Of a stretch of 64,000 nucleotides of DNA, positions 24,182-38,123 are shown piece by piece. A model generated the notes under the pieces. That model was given only the letters and a program-made list of their open reading frames with translations, had not been told where the DNA came from and searched no databases. The translations under genes were made by a program, and so were the position numbers. This DNA is from Neelides folsomi. Lineage: Eukaryota > Arthropoda > Collembola > Neelipleona > Neelidae. The stretch spans positions 310,001-374,000 of the forward strand of contig JAQGBZ010000023.1 in the NCBI GenBank assembly GCA_034687125.1, written 5' to 3'. Numbering within the stretch: the stretch's first letter is position 1; each line of letters opens with the position of its first letter.

Positions 24182-26407
24182 CTTGAAATTAAATGACTTT
24201 CGAGATTCAAATGTGATCTCTTTTCACTTCTGAGCTTTCACGCTCCTTTCAAAGACAATTTGAAAACATGGAGTTTTTTAACATTCCAAAGTCCTGTTTT
24301 AAAAGGAGCGATGATGAATTTATGGAAGAATGAGGAAGATGACTCTTTGGACGTAAAGGTCCAAATGCCGACTGGCAAAAGGAATTGTGATGAGTCGTGA
24401 GGGAGTCGAGAAGGAACCCGTTAGGAAATGAAACCAGTTGGGCTTCAATCTGCAGCCTCGCAAATCTTCTGCTCCAGGCCAATATAATAATAATACGAAC
24501 GGGGCCGAATCCCCTCAACAGAAATTACATTCTCTCGCGTCGAGTCTCATGAAGTGTATTAAGAGGATAATAGATTTATGTGATGGTCAATGGTCAGGGA
24601 AGGAAGTTAAAAGACGTAAATAGGTTACCATTTAACAACGATTGAACGCGTATAAATTGAAAACCATCACACACGACGACTCAGCGACACGATTAACTTG
24701 TGGTTATGAACACGCTAATGACGGTTTTAAGGTAAATGATTCTTTTCCCATGTTAAAATTATTCCCAATGCCAATGAGCACATTAAGGAGGAAGGAGGAT
24801 TGAGAGAATGATTTTTGGGATTCGATGGGAGTTCCATTCAATTATTCGATTTCTATTCAACCACTAATTAATCCTAACTTTTCGATACATACTAGGCATA
24901 CCTAATATTATTTCATTGTCTATTCGTATTTTAGCTTCACTGTGCACTAAAATATGCATGCCTAATTATTATAAATTCATATTGCAGTATAAGTATTTAC
25001 AAGTTATTATATGTGTGAGTTAAATGTACCTTTATTTACATTAATTTGCATGTGTAATACTTAAGATACCTTTAGATTTAAGTATACTTCAACATCATTT
25101 TGCATGCCTAAAATACTAAAAATATCAATAAATCAAAATTTGCAATAAATGATGAAGTATTGAAAGTATCAAATTTAATTATACTTTGAAAATTGTAAAG
25201 ATAAATTACTTTTACATGTCAAATGTAAGTGTAAAATATGTATGTATATTTTATGTACATCTGTAGTAGGTAATCTATGCAAGACAAAGACATGTTATAA
25301 GTACATGTGCAGAATTTACCCATTATATAGTATTAACACTTTACCAATTCAAAATTGAATCAATTCTACCAACTGAATACTTCTCATTAAAAGCATCGTA
25401 AATGCTTGAATTAATTGTGATCTTTAAAATTCACAAGAAAGAGATTTAGAAAATAAATAATCTCTCTGGCAGGTTTCGTGCTTGGGCGTATGTGTCCTTC
25501 TCTTTTTATGTTTCCTGTATTTAAGACACTTTAAAATAGTGCGACGACTAAAATGACTAAAAATTTCAATACTATATGAGCTGCATATGAAAGTAGAGCT
25601 TTTACTATATTTTACATTCCCCGGGTTTAGGAATACAATATACAACGTTGATTGAAAACGATGAAAAATCGCTGACTTGAGTTGAGGAATTGAAATCTTC
25701 AAATTAATTTAAAATACCTTCACTACATATCATACAATACATAAATATAATCCCAGTGGGGAGTCAATTACAAATTACATTCATGCATTTGTTCGCTCAA
25801 AAACGTGGTTTGATGATTATAACTTTAGAACCATTATTGTGTCACTTGTTTTCTAAACGAGGTTGTGCGACAGCATAATGTGTCTCAAATTGAGAAATGA
25901 CCAAACTGACATATGTTATTTGGGATTACTCATGGAATTCCATCGTAAAGTTCCCTTGAAACATTGCAAAGAACCATTGTAAATACATAATTCACTTATA
26001 TTTACGATGCGACAATTCCAAATTAATGTTATTGCGTGCTTCTTATGTACCTACATACGTAGAATACCAACTAATAGGTAAGATACAACGACTTTAATAA
26101 TTTGATTTGGTATACAGACAATAATGATTAATATTTACATAATATTCCATGTTTTAAGGTAGGTTTAGGTATATTTGAATTGTTTTTATATAGGTACTAT
26201 AACATACACGCCATAAAAATAGTATTGTTTCTGTATTCTGATCTACCTGTCCTTACCCTTTGCATAAATTATGACTATTTTTTAATCTATTGACTGAACT
26301 TTGTGATTATAATAATATTGTAAAAATTCTTCAAAAACTATATTCATATTTAATATAACCCGTTGGATTTGTATTTATGCTTCGCTTAATTCGAAATTAA
26401 ATTCATA
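24182..26407. other. Upstream region of the Rab effector; no resolved gene
   Basis: Should contain the initiator exon or 5' UTR of the Rab effector unless that lies further upstream. A GC-richer island at about 24250-24620 has frames on both strands, but neither shows splice support or a recognisable domain. The rest is AT-rich. Confidence 0.35.
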
Positions 26408-27571
26408 TTATGAATCAAACCTTGCAAACCATCGGAACCAAGGCACAGCATTATTCTTAGCTTTAGCATCGGATCTTTTTTGTTCATGAATGTCTCGACA
26501 CATTTCATTTTTATTCGACTGAGGCGGTCGAGGTGTCGAAGGCAATCGTTGTGGTGTGAAATTCGGTCTGTACAATCTCTGCTGGTGCAACATTCCTGGA
26601 GAGAAATTCCTCCCAGGGAATCTTTGCATGGTTTGGACCAGCATCATTCGATGACCTCCTGGGCGAAAGTCAGGTCGAAAGTCGGGCGGTCGATTTTGAC
26701 CAAAAGGCATTGGCCGCCACTGGTAATTAACAGGCCCAGGACGAACAAACATTGGGCGAATATTTTGAAATTGATGAAACCGTTGAGGTGGTAAAGTTCT
26801 TGTCTGAACCACATTCGGAATTAGCATACTTGGATCAAGTTCTTTTGCTTGTTTTTGATGATTGTGCGAGGGGAAAGAGTCAGGATAACGTTCAAGGAAT
26901 TTGGAATTCTCAACTTTAACTTCACTTTCTTTCACTAACAAATTGAGTGATTTTTTTGCCACGGTCTCTTGGTTCACTAAAAGTGCGAGATTGTCTTTTT
27001 TAGGAAACATTTGAATAATTTTTGGTTTATTGTTGCTTTTTTCTGAAGCATTACTCGACGTGAGCTCAACTTCCACCTCATTAAAACTTTTTCTCTTCAT
27101 CCGCGGTGTCGGGACAGGTGGTCGGCTCATTTTCCCCGATTCCATTTTAAATGAATGAGACGTCTCCCAATTTTTGTTCACCTCCACGCTGTGTTCACTC
27201 AACTTGGACACTTTCTTAGATTTGTATTTTTGATACGCTTTCCCATACTTGGCTTTTAATCCAGCCAATTTTGAATGTTTTCGTGACTCTGAAGGTTTAT
27301 TCGTCGTTGTTTCGCTAGCAGAAGAATCACCCATGCGAAAGTTTTCAACTTCTAATTTTTTCTTCTTTTTCTTTCCACTGTTCCTTAACCCAAACTTCCG
27401 ACTCATCGATGATTCCCCATTGAGAGAAGAATCTGATGAGTTTTTTGGCGAGGAATCTCTGGTTTTTTGTTTTCTCTGTTTTGACTTTTTCGCACTGGAG
27501 AGGAGCGAGAGTCTCGATGAGAGCTTCGTGAGTTTCAAATTGAACTTGCTCTCGTTCCTCCGCCCGAGCAT
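26408..27571 (-). CDS. Intronless basic low-complexity protein, unknown
   Basis: A single uninterrupted frame of 387 codons, from MLGRRNESKFNLKL to a stop after WFRWFARFDS. Not recognised. Residues 1-130 are Lys/Ser-rich (for example KKSKQRKQK and a run of six Lys). The middle (140-245) is mixed and charged. Residues of about 255-370 are rich in Arg, Pro, Met, Phe and Gln (RFHQFQNIRPMFVRPGP, FGQNRPPDFRPDFRPGG), like an RGG/FRP-type disordered RNA-binding tail. No signal peptide or folded domain is visible. It lies on the same strand as, and upstream of, the Rab effector; membership of that gene is unlikely because it has its own start and stop. Confidence 0.6.
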   Translation of the reverse strand: MLGRRNESKFNLKLTKLSSRLSLLSSAKKSKQRKQKTRDSSPKNSSDSSLNGESSMSRKFGLRNSGKKKKKKLEVENFRMGDSSASETTTNKPSESRKHSKLAGLKAKYGKAYQKYKSKKVSKLSEHSVEVNKNWETSHSFKMESGKMSRPPVPTPRMKRKSFNEVEVELTSSNASEKSNNKPKIIQMFPKKDNLALLVNQETVAKKSLNLLVKESEVKVENSKFLERYPDSFPSHNHQKQAKELDPSMLIPNVVQTRTLPPQRFHQFQNIRPMFVRPGPVNYQWRPMPFGQNRPPDFRPDFRPGGHRMMLVQTMQRFPGRNFSPGMLHQQRLYRPNFTPQRLPSTPRPPQSNKNEMCRDIHEQKRSDAKAKNNAVPWFRWFARFDS

Positions 27572-30500
27572 TATTCCCCCCTTTGTTTAGAACTCCAAAT
27601 AAAGTTAGGTAAAATGACAAATGGGAGGGAAGTTTGCGTATTATTCCACAATTCTCGAATAAAGTTTTATTGTGTTTGGACAGAGACGAGGATTTGGGGA
27701 ATGAATAAAAGAGGAATGTTGTCGGGTGAGAGGAATGGAAGTGAACCGCAGGTGAGTCTGTTGAGGTTAGTTGCTGACGGAGAGATTCCTCCGGAAGTCC
27801 CCTTTTTCAACAACTCAACGGACCGAGACGTCCCTGGAGAATATGAAACCACCCTTCCCCCTCATCAGGACCTTTATATACACTCCATTTAATTAACAAG
27901 TGTCGTTACTCCCCCCTCGACTCTTGCTTAAGATCAGTTATTGTGGAGCATGGCCAATTCCCCATACATCATCTTTTTTGATCCCCCCCTTGCTCAATTT
28001 AATCCTCCCTTCATCTCCTTTTAATTGCACTATTTGCACTATTGACTCTCCAATTTTATGTGTTAAATCAACCCTTGAATCTAGAATACACGTATTCTCA
28101 AACTGAAAATCCAGATAAATTATTTTTATCCGTGTACATAAAAGCTCATTATCGACTCATTATTGAAGCAAATAATTGAAGTCATAAATTGAGTTTGGGG
28201 ATTACTCAATTTCTAGTATACATTGTATTTATGTTATCCACATGGTTGAAATGGGTGGGATGGAAGGAGAATTGGAATGCAATTAAAACACATTGTTTGT
28301 TAATGTTATGAACTACAATATATTTTCATTGTAAGTTTAGAAGTGTGGATCACTTTGAATTAATTGACAGAGAATCAAAATGAGATGACTCCAGATGAAG
28401 AACATTTGTGTGATTTGGGAGGCTCCTGATTACAAATTCTCACTGTTACTGTCACAGGGAGATAATGACATCGAAAAGTGATTGCATCAGAGATTCACTG
28501 TCACTCGCTTTGGGATCCATGGATTGTTCCGAGACATTTGGTTTTCATCCAGGTTAATGGAAATCAAAATTTTCCTATACTTCTTTTTATTGCCAAAATA
28601 CATTCGAATGACCCGAGAGTTCAACGATTCACCTTCCCCTATTTTCTATAATTATTCAATCTCATCCACGCTTTTTGTTTCCATTATTCACAAGCCACCA
28701 TAACTAATCAGTTGATCTTTTCACTTGACATCACATAACTAATTCTATATTTATTGACTAATTGAAAACAATATAAAAAGTTTAGAAGTATTTTATGTAT
28801 TTTATGATCTTGGATCTAAATCTAACTTGATCTACACAAATTCGTAAATTAAAGTGAAAATGACGATTTTAAGCTTTCAACTTCTAACGAGTTAAAAAAA
28901 ATTCATATTCATCATATTGGAATTTATCTGAAAATTATTCATTCTCAAATTATAGACAACATTTTGTATTATTTTCCAAGAATAAAAGATGCAAAATTTA
29001 TTGTGTTCCATTTTCATAAATACTGAAAGTTTTGATACTCCTTTGAATCATAAAAAATCACATTTTAAAATGCTTGAAATGCATTAATTTAATATGGAAG
29101 TAAAATTAAAGATAAAGACGACACAAATAAAAGTGAGACATATCGTTCATTTTATACAATTGTGCGAATAAGATGAAAGCATGTTAGATTCAATTTCTAT
29201 TTTTCAATTTCAAATGGTAATAATATTACGTATAATATACCTCCGTTCTTAACTCTCTATTTAGGATTTATTGAAAATGAAATGTGTTCGTTGAAAGCAG
29301 AAACCGTGTTAATTAAATTAAAAGAACATCAAGCAAAACTGCTTAACTCTAAACGCATTAAGTCCGATTATGAAAAGAGAGTAAAAGTGTAAACAATGAT
29401 GTTTAACGCTAAATAAAAGTTCAATGAATATAGATAGACCCTTGACTGATGCTTTATCAAAATAAGATCATAATGGAAGAGCTTGCCTATGTTTACACTT
29501 AAAGTTAATGTTTGAAATTAATAGAAGAATTTAATGGCAATCTTTCTAACAATCATCTTATAAAGTTTGCCTTTTATAGAGTTAGTTATAACTATTTTAT
29601 ACGGCTTCTTGGATCTGTTCCGCTACGTCTCCGAAGTGCACTATAATTCAAGATGATATCGGTAAGTAAAAGACGAAATGAAAGAGAGTAATAATATTAA
29701 TATGAGAAGGAGGCAGTGTCATTAGCATGACTTCCGACCGTGGAGATATAGCGAGGCATTCACGGTGGAAAGAATGTCGAGAGGAAGTGTGGAAACTCTT
29801 CTGGGTTACTAGGCTCTACAATATTGAACAACTCAAATGAAGATTCTTATCTTTTCAAAAACTTACTCTTAACTTTTGCACAATTTTAATAGCAAAATGC
29901 ATACTTATTCATATACTTGTATGCATTTTATTATTTATTTCACTTGCAAAGAACCTGAGTATAACTATAAATAACATACCGTGTAAGTCCCTGCATTTTA
30001 AAGATAGAAGTTAAAGTGTGCTTTACATGTTGTTACGTACCTACCTATCTTTAGTATGAAGTACATATTATATAGGTATACCTATATATAATATGTATTT
30101 ATATGAAGTGCGTGCGATATGAGTAACTCTACAGATACAGACATCATTATTACCTTTACGCCTCAAAGATTAAAAAAGTGAGAGGGAGAAATTATTTTAG
30201 TACATAAATAAAATTAAAACTCTTGCGTGGTCAAACATTAAAATTCAAGAGACAAATCTTCTAATTAGCTATTAGCATAAATTCGTTTAAGTTTGACTTG
30301 TTTTAGTTCAATTAGTCATCAGCTCATCAGTCCATCATCATTCAGTGAAAGAAGTAATTAGAATAAGTAATGTCAATGTTGGGTAATGAACATCAAGCAC
30401 CTAGTCTTTGGTTACTTACCTAAGTACATTTAATGGGTAATTTGTATATTTAAAAGATTAAATAATCTATTAAAAACAGCTATCGCCTTTTACAATTCTT

Positions 30501-33500
30501 TAAAAGCACACACCATTTTGAACAAATATTTAAAATGATCTTAAACATAACATAGGTATTCAGATATGTTCAATTAAGAGAATCCAAAATACTCAAATAT
30601 AGTACATAGGTATTGTATCAATAGGCATTTGACTTCATTTACGTATCGAAAATTCATTTTTATTAAAAGCAACGTACTCAAATGACGTGCAAAGCCAATA
30701 AAATCCTAAATGAAGTTCATTGGTGAACTGAAAAGTGTTTGCGAAATTGCGGTGGCAGTGAAAATTCTCACCAGTTTCCGCCTTACTTTTTTCTCATGGA
30801 AAGAAACATTTATGTACCTTCAATTCAACTAAAACTAAATGTGTGCAAGCTTTGATATACATATTATAATTATTATTTAAATTGTTAATCTGTAGAATAT
30901 CAATAATACAGATATTTTGTACATAAATATGATGATGAATCTGATGAGAGCTAACCAAAACTTTTACATTAAAATTTTGATTTATGTTTAAGGGTGTTTA
31001 TGATATTTAACTCTTGGCTGTAATTTTCTTACAAATTGTATTCCAATTCACATATATGGTACATGAGCGTTGCATCACAAACATGAAGATCCCATGTTCT
31101 AGTTTTAAGATAGATTAGATAATTACTACATATTTGAAGAATTAATTTGAATAAGCATATTATGAAAATGTGAAAAAATCGTCCTTTGGATTATTTTAAA
31201 TAGTCATAAAATGAATTAACATGATATCTTAAAATGATAAAATATGATTCAAATTCAACAGGTGAGCGGATGAATTTAATTGTTATTAATACAGCATGTC
31301 AGTGTATTCGCAGAAGTACAATATACATACAATCATAACTACAATTGTGAATTCAGTACTTTACAGAAAAACAATGTGTGCCATTTGACCTTACCCTTAT
31401 ATGATGAATCCAAATTCCACTTTCAGCAGAACAATAGATCAACTCAAATATTAACTCTTTTTATAAACTTCCTCTGTGGATGTATAAACTTTAATCATTT
31501 TAGTAGCACCAATATATAATTTCATTGACACTCTGAACCTACTTTAAGCTTTAAAATTTCAACACTTTCCATTCACAATATTTATTAATGTTTTAGAGTT
31601 CTTTTAACAAGTTTTCGCACCGACATTAGAATTTTTGTAAACTCCAAACAAGTGTCAATGGAATGAATTTCTAAATTATGAGGAATGTTCGTTTTTAATT
31701 GTTGGTCAACTTGAAGATTAGCAAATTATCTCGGTTGTATTTCACTTTGATTGATGATGTCGCACGGACTTAATGATGATATTAAAGGATTAAATTTCGG
31801 GACAAGTAAAGAATAAATTAAATGAGTTTGTCCTCTCTTGGGAGTGAGACGATGTTTGAGGTTCAACTGGAGAGTTTCCCACCTGGCAGGTCTATTCACC
31901 TATCCTTATGCATGTGAATTGAAGAAGGTACTACTCCCTCTCACATCAGAGCAGGTAGGAGTCCATTGTTAAGTGCAGGGACGTCTCTTTTATGGTCAAA
32001 CACCTGAATGTGCCCCTCGGCCATCACCAACAGCCCACAACCCTACGAACAACTCCACCACAATTACCCTTCAATGCTCTTTCCTTAACCATAGCTGATC
32101 CACGGAATTCACACATATCAAAAATCATCATCATTACACGAAACCTCACTAATAATTCTCTATCGTAAAGATTATATATAACATTCATGGTAGATATTAT
32201 GTATACAAGATGCCTTGCAAGATATCGTGATTATGAATGAGTACTAATATATCAATTTTCTGGATATCTCATGAAATAACTAATATAACATGAAATGCGA
32301 AATTATTTTAAATTAAAAATCCTAAATATTTATATTCAATTCAATATATTTAGTATTTCAATTTAGATTTGATGTTGCAGAATATTGTGCTAGTAGTTAT
32401 GTATATGATGGTATACCCAAGTACGTATGGTATGTGGAAGTGTTAAGTTTATGATCCTAGTTTTTAAACGATGATTATCGTTATCATTTCAGTAAGGTTT
32501 GTAATTTCAAGTTCTTTCATTCACCATCAGTTAGAAGCCATTAAGTTTTAAGTTCTCTTAATGATCATCTCGCGGCTAAAAAAAGTACGTGATAATTGCC
32601 ACGTGTGCCTTGTCCAACTTATCTATTTAAGGATGAAATTCTGAATTAAAAAATTAAAGAATCACCATTTTAACATCCCACTTATTATCCCTTGTTAATT
32701 AAATTTTTACATTTTTAGCAGGAGTAAAAGTGCTTTACTCTTACTATCAACTAACACATTCTATCTTTTTTTGTTAAAAAATTAAACTTAGTTATAAAAA
32801 TTAAGTATGTAGTTAACGCTGCTGGCATTAAGCTCATATATCATACCTACCATTAGTACTACAGGCTACAGGTATAAATGGTATAATATGATAGTAGATT
32901 ATAATGCCAACTCGTTGTCTAAATGTAAGAATAGGATTAGGTAAAAACATTTACAAATAATAAAATATTGATAATTCATAGAGTCAGTGTAAATGAGTGT
33001 GCGTACATACCATAGAGTAAGTTCTACCCATAAATAAATCATCTTTCCTGACATAATTTTTATTAGTTATTATTGAAATTATCAGGTTTCCGTTTAAGGG
33101 AATGATTGTATTTGATATATTCTTTTAGATAATATTGTACTCACATTTTTATAAATTTCCCTAACATAATAATATGTAACTAACCATAAATATTTATATT
33201 TCTGTTTGTGATATAAGTAAGATTGGCTTTATACCAAATAAAGATACGCTGACAATCAAATAACAAAAATTTCCACAATTCTGACAAGAGTCGTTGTCTT
33301 TTAAATATGAAAAGCTTTCACGTGTTTTCTTGAAAGAATTCAATTTAGAAAATGTGGTTTAAAATATTTGACAAACACTTAAGTCGACAAAAGCACCAGA
33401 CACGTGATATGATGAAACATGATAACCGAGGTGAATCGTAAAAGGCAAATGGAAAGAAATCTTTTCCAAAAGATTTCTTTTAATGCTTTTAATGGTAATG

Positions 33501-34162
33501 TTAGTAATGTACCTTCCTAATCCTTCACGCTTCTTTTTTACAACACAAATTTGTGGATTTTCCTTACATTTCAAACCTATTGCATGAAGGATGTGTGTGT
33601 GTGTGTGTGTGTCTTTTGACTCTTTTGACGGTTAAGTATTAGAAAAGGCATCAAATTTTCATGCTTTGACTTTAAAAGCATATACAGTAAATAAATAAAA
33701 TACTATAGTATATGTATGCAATGTGGCAAAAGTGCATTAAGACCAGAAAGGATTAAAATGGAAATATTAAACCTTAATTGGAAAGGGAAAAAATGGATGA
33801 ATAAACAGGAGAAAGGTACAATCTTCTTTTAAAAGAGTATTAAGAAAAGAGTATAAAGTAAATGAATACTAACCAATATTTATTTGATTGCCCTCTCTTT
33901 GGGACATAAATGTTACATGAATGTAATATGTAAATCTTTGACTTGTGATGTATCGTTGTTTTATACGATGTATGCATGCAGACTTGCAATAAGGATTTTA
34001 AGCGGATGTTATACGAGCTATTGTTAAGATTTGAACTTCAAAATTTGTGAGAAAAACCAGTTGTGTGGATATGAAATTACAATTTGCAACCTTCATAGAA
34101 AAATCCCTTAAGAAAAGACTTGTTTATTATGAGCGGGTTTGAAATAAATTTATCATATTTAC
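27572..34162. other. Long gene-poor AT-rich stretch with a possible last exon
   Basis: No multi-exon gene could be assembled. A possible minus-strand terminal exon (29640-29597) follows a good acceptor (GAATTATAG) and reads HFGDVAEQIQEAV then stop. GC-richer islands occur at about 27650-28030, 29690-29820, 30690-30790 and 31850-32100 and may be promoters, enhancers or unlinked exons. A palindrome centred on AGGTATACCT lies near 30070-30105. Confidence 0.35.
33592..33612. repeat. (TG)n microsatellite
   Basis: An uninterrupted TG run of about 21 bases in noncoding sequence. A shorter AT run lies at about 36676-36690. Confidence 0.9.
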
Positions 34163-34263
34163 CTGATAGGTGAGTTTGGCAGAATCTTATCCCATCCCAC
34201 GACGGACACTCCGAAGATAACCGTACTCAAACACACCCAGATACCAAGGATTAAAAAATACAT
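34163..34263 (-). CDS. Candidate first exon with signal peptide (orphan)
   Basis: ATG at 34263 opens MYFLILGIWVCLSTVIFGVSV, a convincing signal sequence or signal anchor, followed by GWDKILPNSPI. It runs into a GTAAAT donor at 34162 in phase 2. It would be the first exon of a minus-strand secreted or membrane protein. I could not find the following exons; the terminal exon candidate at 29640-29597 needs at least one intermediate exon to fit the phase. Confidence 0.35.
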
Positions 34264-37200
34264 TTTTGAAAAATTTTAAATAACTTTTGATTATCTTTCC
34301 GCAAGGTTCTCTTATCTTTATAATATATTCTCTGGTGGTGAATTTATTAAAAAAGTATTTACATTAGACTATTAATATAAACTTGAAAATTAATCACGTT
34401 ATGTTTTTATCACGGTCTTGAACTTTAAATCTTTTAATATTATTTAGTAGATTTGAATTTTTTTATGTACAGGAAAAATAGAAAAAACAAAAGAAAGTAA
34501 TTTAAAAAGTTACTGTCAAACACTCATTTTCTTAGTATGGATTTGTCCCAAACTCTTATTTTCTACACACAACGCACACTTGAATAAAATTATAATTTAA
34601 CTATCACATTCACAATTTTGGGGATTTTTAAAGGTAATTTTAACAAAATTCAACGAGCGATTTATAAATATTTTTAATATTCAAGTTGAAGCAAACTTAT
34701 TTTTAAAATTAAATCTAAATGCAAGGAAAGTGCTAAAGAATACTATTTAAATTAGTTATTTTCCGATTGCTCAAGAATTTTCTAAAAAAAATCCCTCAAC
34801 GATTATTGTGGTTATTGACTAATAATACTAACCTTCACTTTGGATTATTTTAATGTTGGGAATGTAGTGCAAGAGTATTAATGATGGACCACGCAGTTTC
34901 CCTCACATCCTTCTCAGGGAAATGTTGAAGTGAATTTAAAAGGGAGTCTGTTTTAATGACCGCGTGTGGTGAGCCGAAGAAGTTCTTCCTTAACGAACTA
35001 TTCGACTGTGGAGAAACAAGCTGAAGAATCTCCATCAACTCCCATAGTTCTCAAAACTCATTTCACTCTTCCTCAGGAACTATAAATTATGAGGGAGATG
35101 ATCTTCATTGAACTCTAGCGCTTATTAAATCCACAATGACTTTTAATTCCTTTCTCTCTTATTCCTCAATTTGAAAAGAAATCTCCGTCTTTTCTTGATT
35201 CTTTCACACAAAAAAACTTTGGATATTCCGAATAACTTGAAATACAAAAATCTTGAAAGGGTTTGAAATATAAATAGCTAAGTGTAATTGAATGACTTTC
35301 AAGAAGTGATTTGAATAGTTGGATCTTTAAATATAAACTGACATCTCAAGTTGGAAATATAGTAAATAAGGGGGAAATTGACAGAGGATCGTCAAATAAA
35401 GTATGGTTGATGAATAAATAAAATTAAATGAGGTTAACAACAAAGTTCTCTATTTCACTACACGATTGCTCAGATCCGTCAAGTGAGAAGAAATAAAGAG
35501 CGCAGATTAATAGGGAAATGTTTAGTGTGCACTTTCTCAATTCCTTGGGGTTAATATTTAGCCGATTCGCTTGACCAGGAGGAGGAATCCATCTTCATCA
35601 TTTGCTTCTCATTCATAGAGACTCACACACGGCGCAATGAGGAAAAGCTCAAATTGCCTCCCCTTGAACGTATTTTAATTTATAAACTCTCTCAACGACT
35701 GCTGCGGTGAAAATGATCACGAAATGGCACAGGTGATTTAGTAAAGCATTTATTAATAAACTTCTTATCAGACCTCACTTATGATAAACGTACAAGATAA
35801 TTTAGAATGAAAACGAGTTTCACTATTCAAAATCATACAATATACAATTGATTCATTTGCCCTCGTTTAATCAATTTTTACACATATAGACAGGTAATCA
35901 AGTGTTGTAAGGTCCATACAAAATATAATGTCATACTTACAAAATATGTCACATTTGTGAACTTTCATAATAGGATTTTTTCACGATTTAGTTAACAATT
36001 TGCATTCATTCTTAAGATCATGCTATACAATTTACTTATGCTATAATGTTAAAAGTAATTTGTTTCTTCACAATTTCAGATTTAAATAGTTTACCTAAGA
36101 GTAATTTTTTAATATAAGTCAAAAATATACATTATTTATTAGGGAGCTTTATATTAAAGAGATTACATTTTCAGTATATAATCCATTCGTTTTTATCTTG
36201 AAATCATAATTATACTTAATCTGTTGTATTTCATCTTTATCATATTAGCTTGATGACTAATTACCTATATGTACTTGGGCTTACATACGTTATATCATAG
36301 CTTTCAAAAAAGTAAGTATTCATACATATTTATTAATGATGGTTAGGTTGTGTGAAAAGAATTTTAATCCAACTAAACTGATTGACTTACGAAAAAGGGA
36401 TTTTCTGCGAGTTTTGCAATATGCTTGAATATGTAGTATGTATTTTTAATATAAACCACGAATATGTAATTCTGTTAATTCACCAACGATTAGAATCTGG
36501 CAGCTTTAGCCATTTGATAAAGAGTGGATTTTGACGAGATTCGAGTGGTATTTTAGATTCTCTAATAGCTATACATAATCTCTTATTGTTTCTTTTATGC
36601 CTCAATTATAACATTTTAAAAAGTTGACAACTCAAATGTCAACCACACAATATTTGTACGTATACCTGTACCATATATATATATATATACATAAGTACTA
36701 TTAGGTTTTTACGTAGTAACTAAAATGTTTATAGGTACTATGAGTAGAGTATAATGTAATAAATGGTTTTTTAATTGGCAATAGTAGCCAATTACTGAGA
36801 ATACATAATGTTCTATACTGTAGGATTTATAATTTGCTTATTGTGAATTCTGAATAGAGACTAGTGATCCCCAAACCTGGGCACAAATACGAATATTTTA
36901 TCAAAGGAATTTTAAAGGAATTTTAACACCAAAATAAAAATTATTTTATCTTCAACATTTTGGCGAATTTAAATTAACCTATATTTTTGAATATGGGAAT
37001 GAGTGCTTAAGTAGATTTAAGAGATTCTTCTTGATATGTCTTCTCTCATTGTCAGTCAGCATTACTTTATTACAGAGCAAAGATTACTTGCTTATAATAT
37101 ATTGTTGAGTTCTTTTTGAGTGAGAAGATTTCTACCCCCTTCGGTGTCTCAACAATAACAATGAAATTCACGACCTCAAAATTCATTTAATGTTAAACGG

Positions 37201-38123
37201 GACTTTCGAATCGAATATATCAATATGACAATTCTAAATACTTCAATCTCAATAGTCATTTTTTGTCATTTGAGTTCGCTATACTCTTATTAGTTCGCTA
37301 TACTCCAATTTGGATAGAAATATTATTAATTCTGTTTTATTTTTAATTTAATAGTTTGTTAAGAATAATGAACCTTTATAAATTATCTTTATAAATTATA
37401 ATGTATGCAATATCTACATTGTATGTAGGTACATGTAGAGTACAATGTATTTATGCGGTGTCATTGTTAATACCTATATTTTTCTCATAGAATTGCATTT
37501 AATCTAAAATATTTTTTTGCTCGGTTTAGAAAATAGATGAATACAGCATATATTATGTGTATAGTAAATACAATTTTATAAAAAAATCTGCAAAGAAAGG
37601 AGACAAAGAAAACAGAAGGCGCATTTTAGTATTCGGAGTCATCTACCAAAATCGCGTGATACTGGACATACTTTTAACATATAACCCCTTTGTGTGTGCG
37701 AATCAATTCCCCTAAGATGTAAGACTACACTCGAATCCCCTATCTCCCATTTGCTCCTCTTTACATCCGTGCTTCTCACATGTATTCACTAGCTCACTAC
37801 GCTTAAATGTGGTGAATTTAAACTACATTATTAAATAGATAATAAGTATTTGAATTTTTGTTTGATAAAAATATAAAATAATTACTGTTAAAGTAATTAA
37901 ACGTATTTAATTTGGAAATTTGATACAATACTCCGAAAACTTCCATTCAATTCTTCTAAACATTTTAAACATTTTAATTTTATAACAAAGAGAAATTGAA
38001 ATTTTCTTTGTACTTTTACTAATAAGGCCAATTAGGTCAGTTGTGTTAATATAAGTTAGAGGTTTAATTTTGTGAAAGTTGTGTTTGGGATGCAGCTGAC
38101 CGAGTGAATTATGAAATTCAACA
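34264..38123. other. Gene-poor stretch
   Basis: Contains a 62-codon minus frame (35038-34850) with coding-like composition (LNSLQHFPEKDVRETAW), but without a recognisable product or clear acceptor; an internal GTGAGG after FPEKD could be a donor. A GC-richer block at 37600-37760 lies upstream of the Rab-like gene and may be part of its promoter. An out-of-frame ATG at 38111 precedes the Rab start. Confidence 0.35.

Noticed and set aside
24249-24518. 89-codon minus frame upstream of the Rab effector
   Set aside because: No domain, no splice support, and the matching plus frame is equally open.
27249-27590. Phe-rich plus-strand frame
   Set aside because: Antisense shadow of the Lys/Ser-rich intronless gene.
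33592-33612. TG repeat considered as part of a larger array
   Set aside because: Simple microsatellite; no spacers or repeated units, so not CRISPR or satellite.
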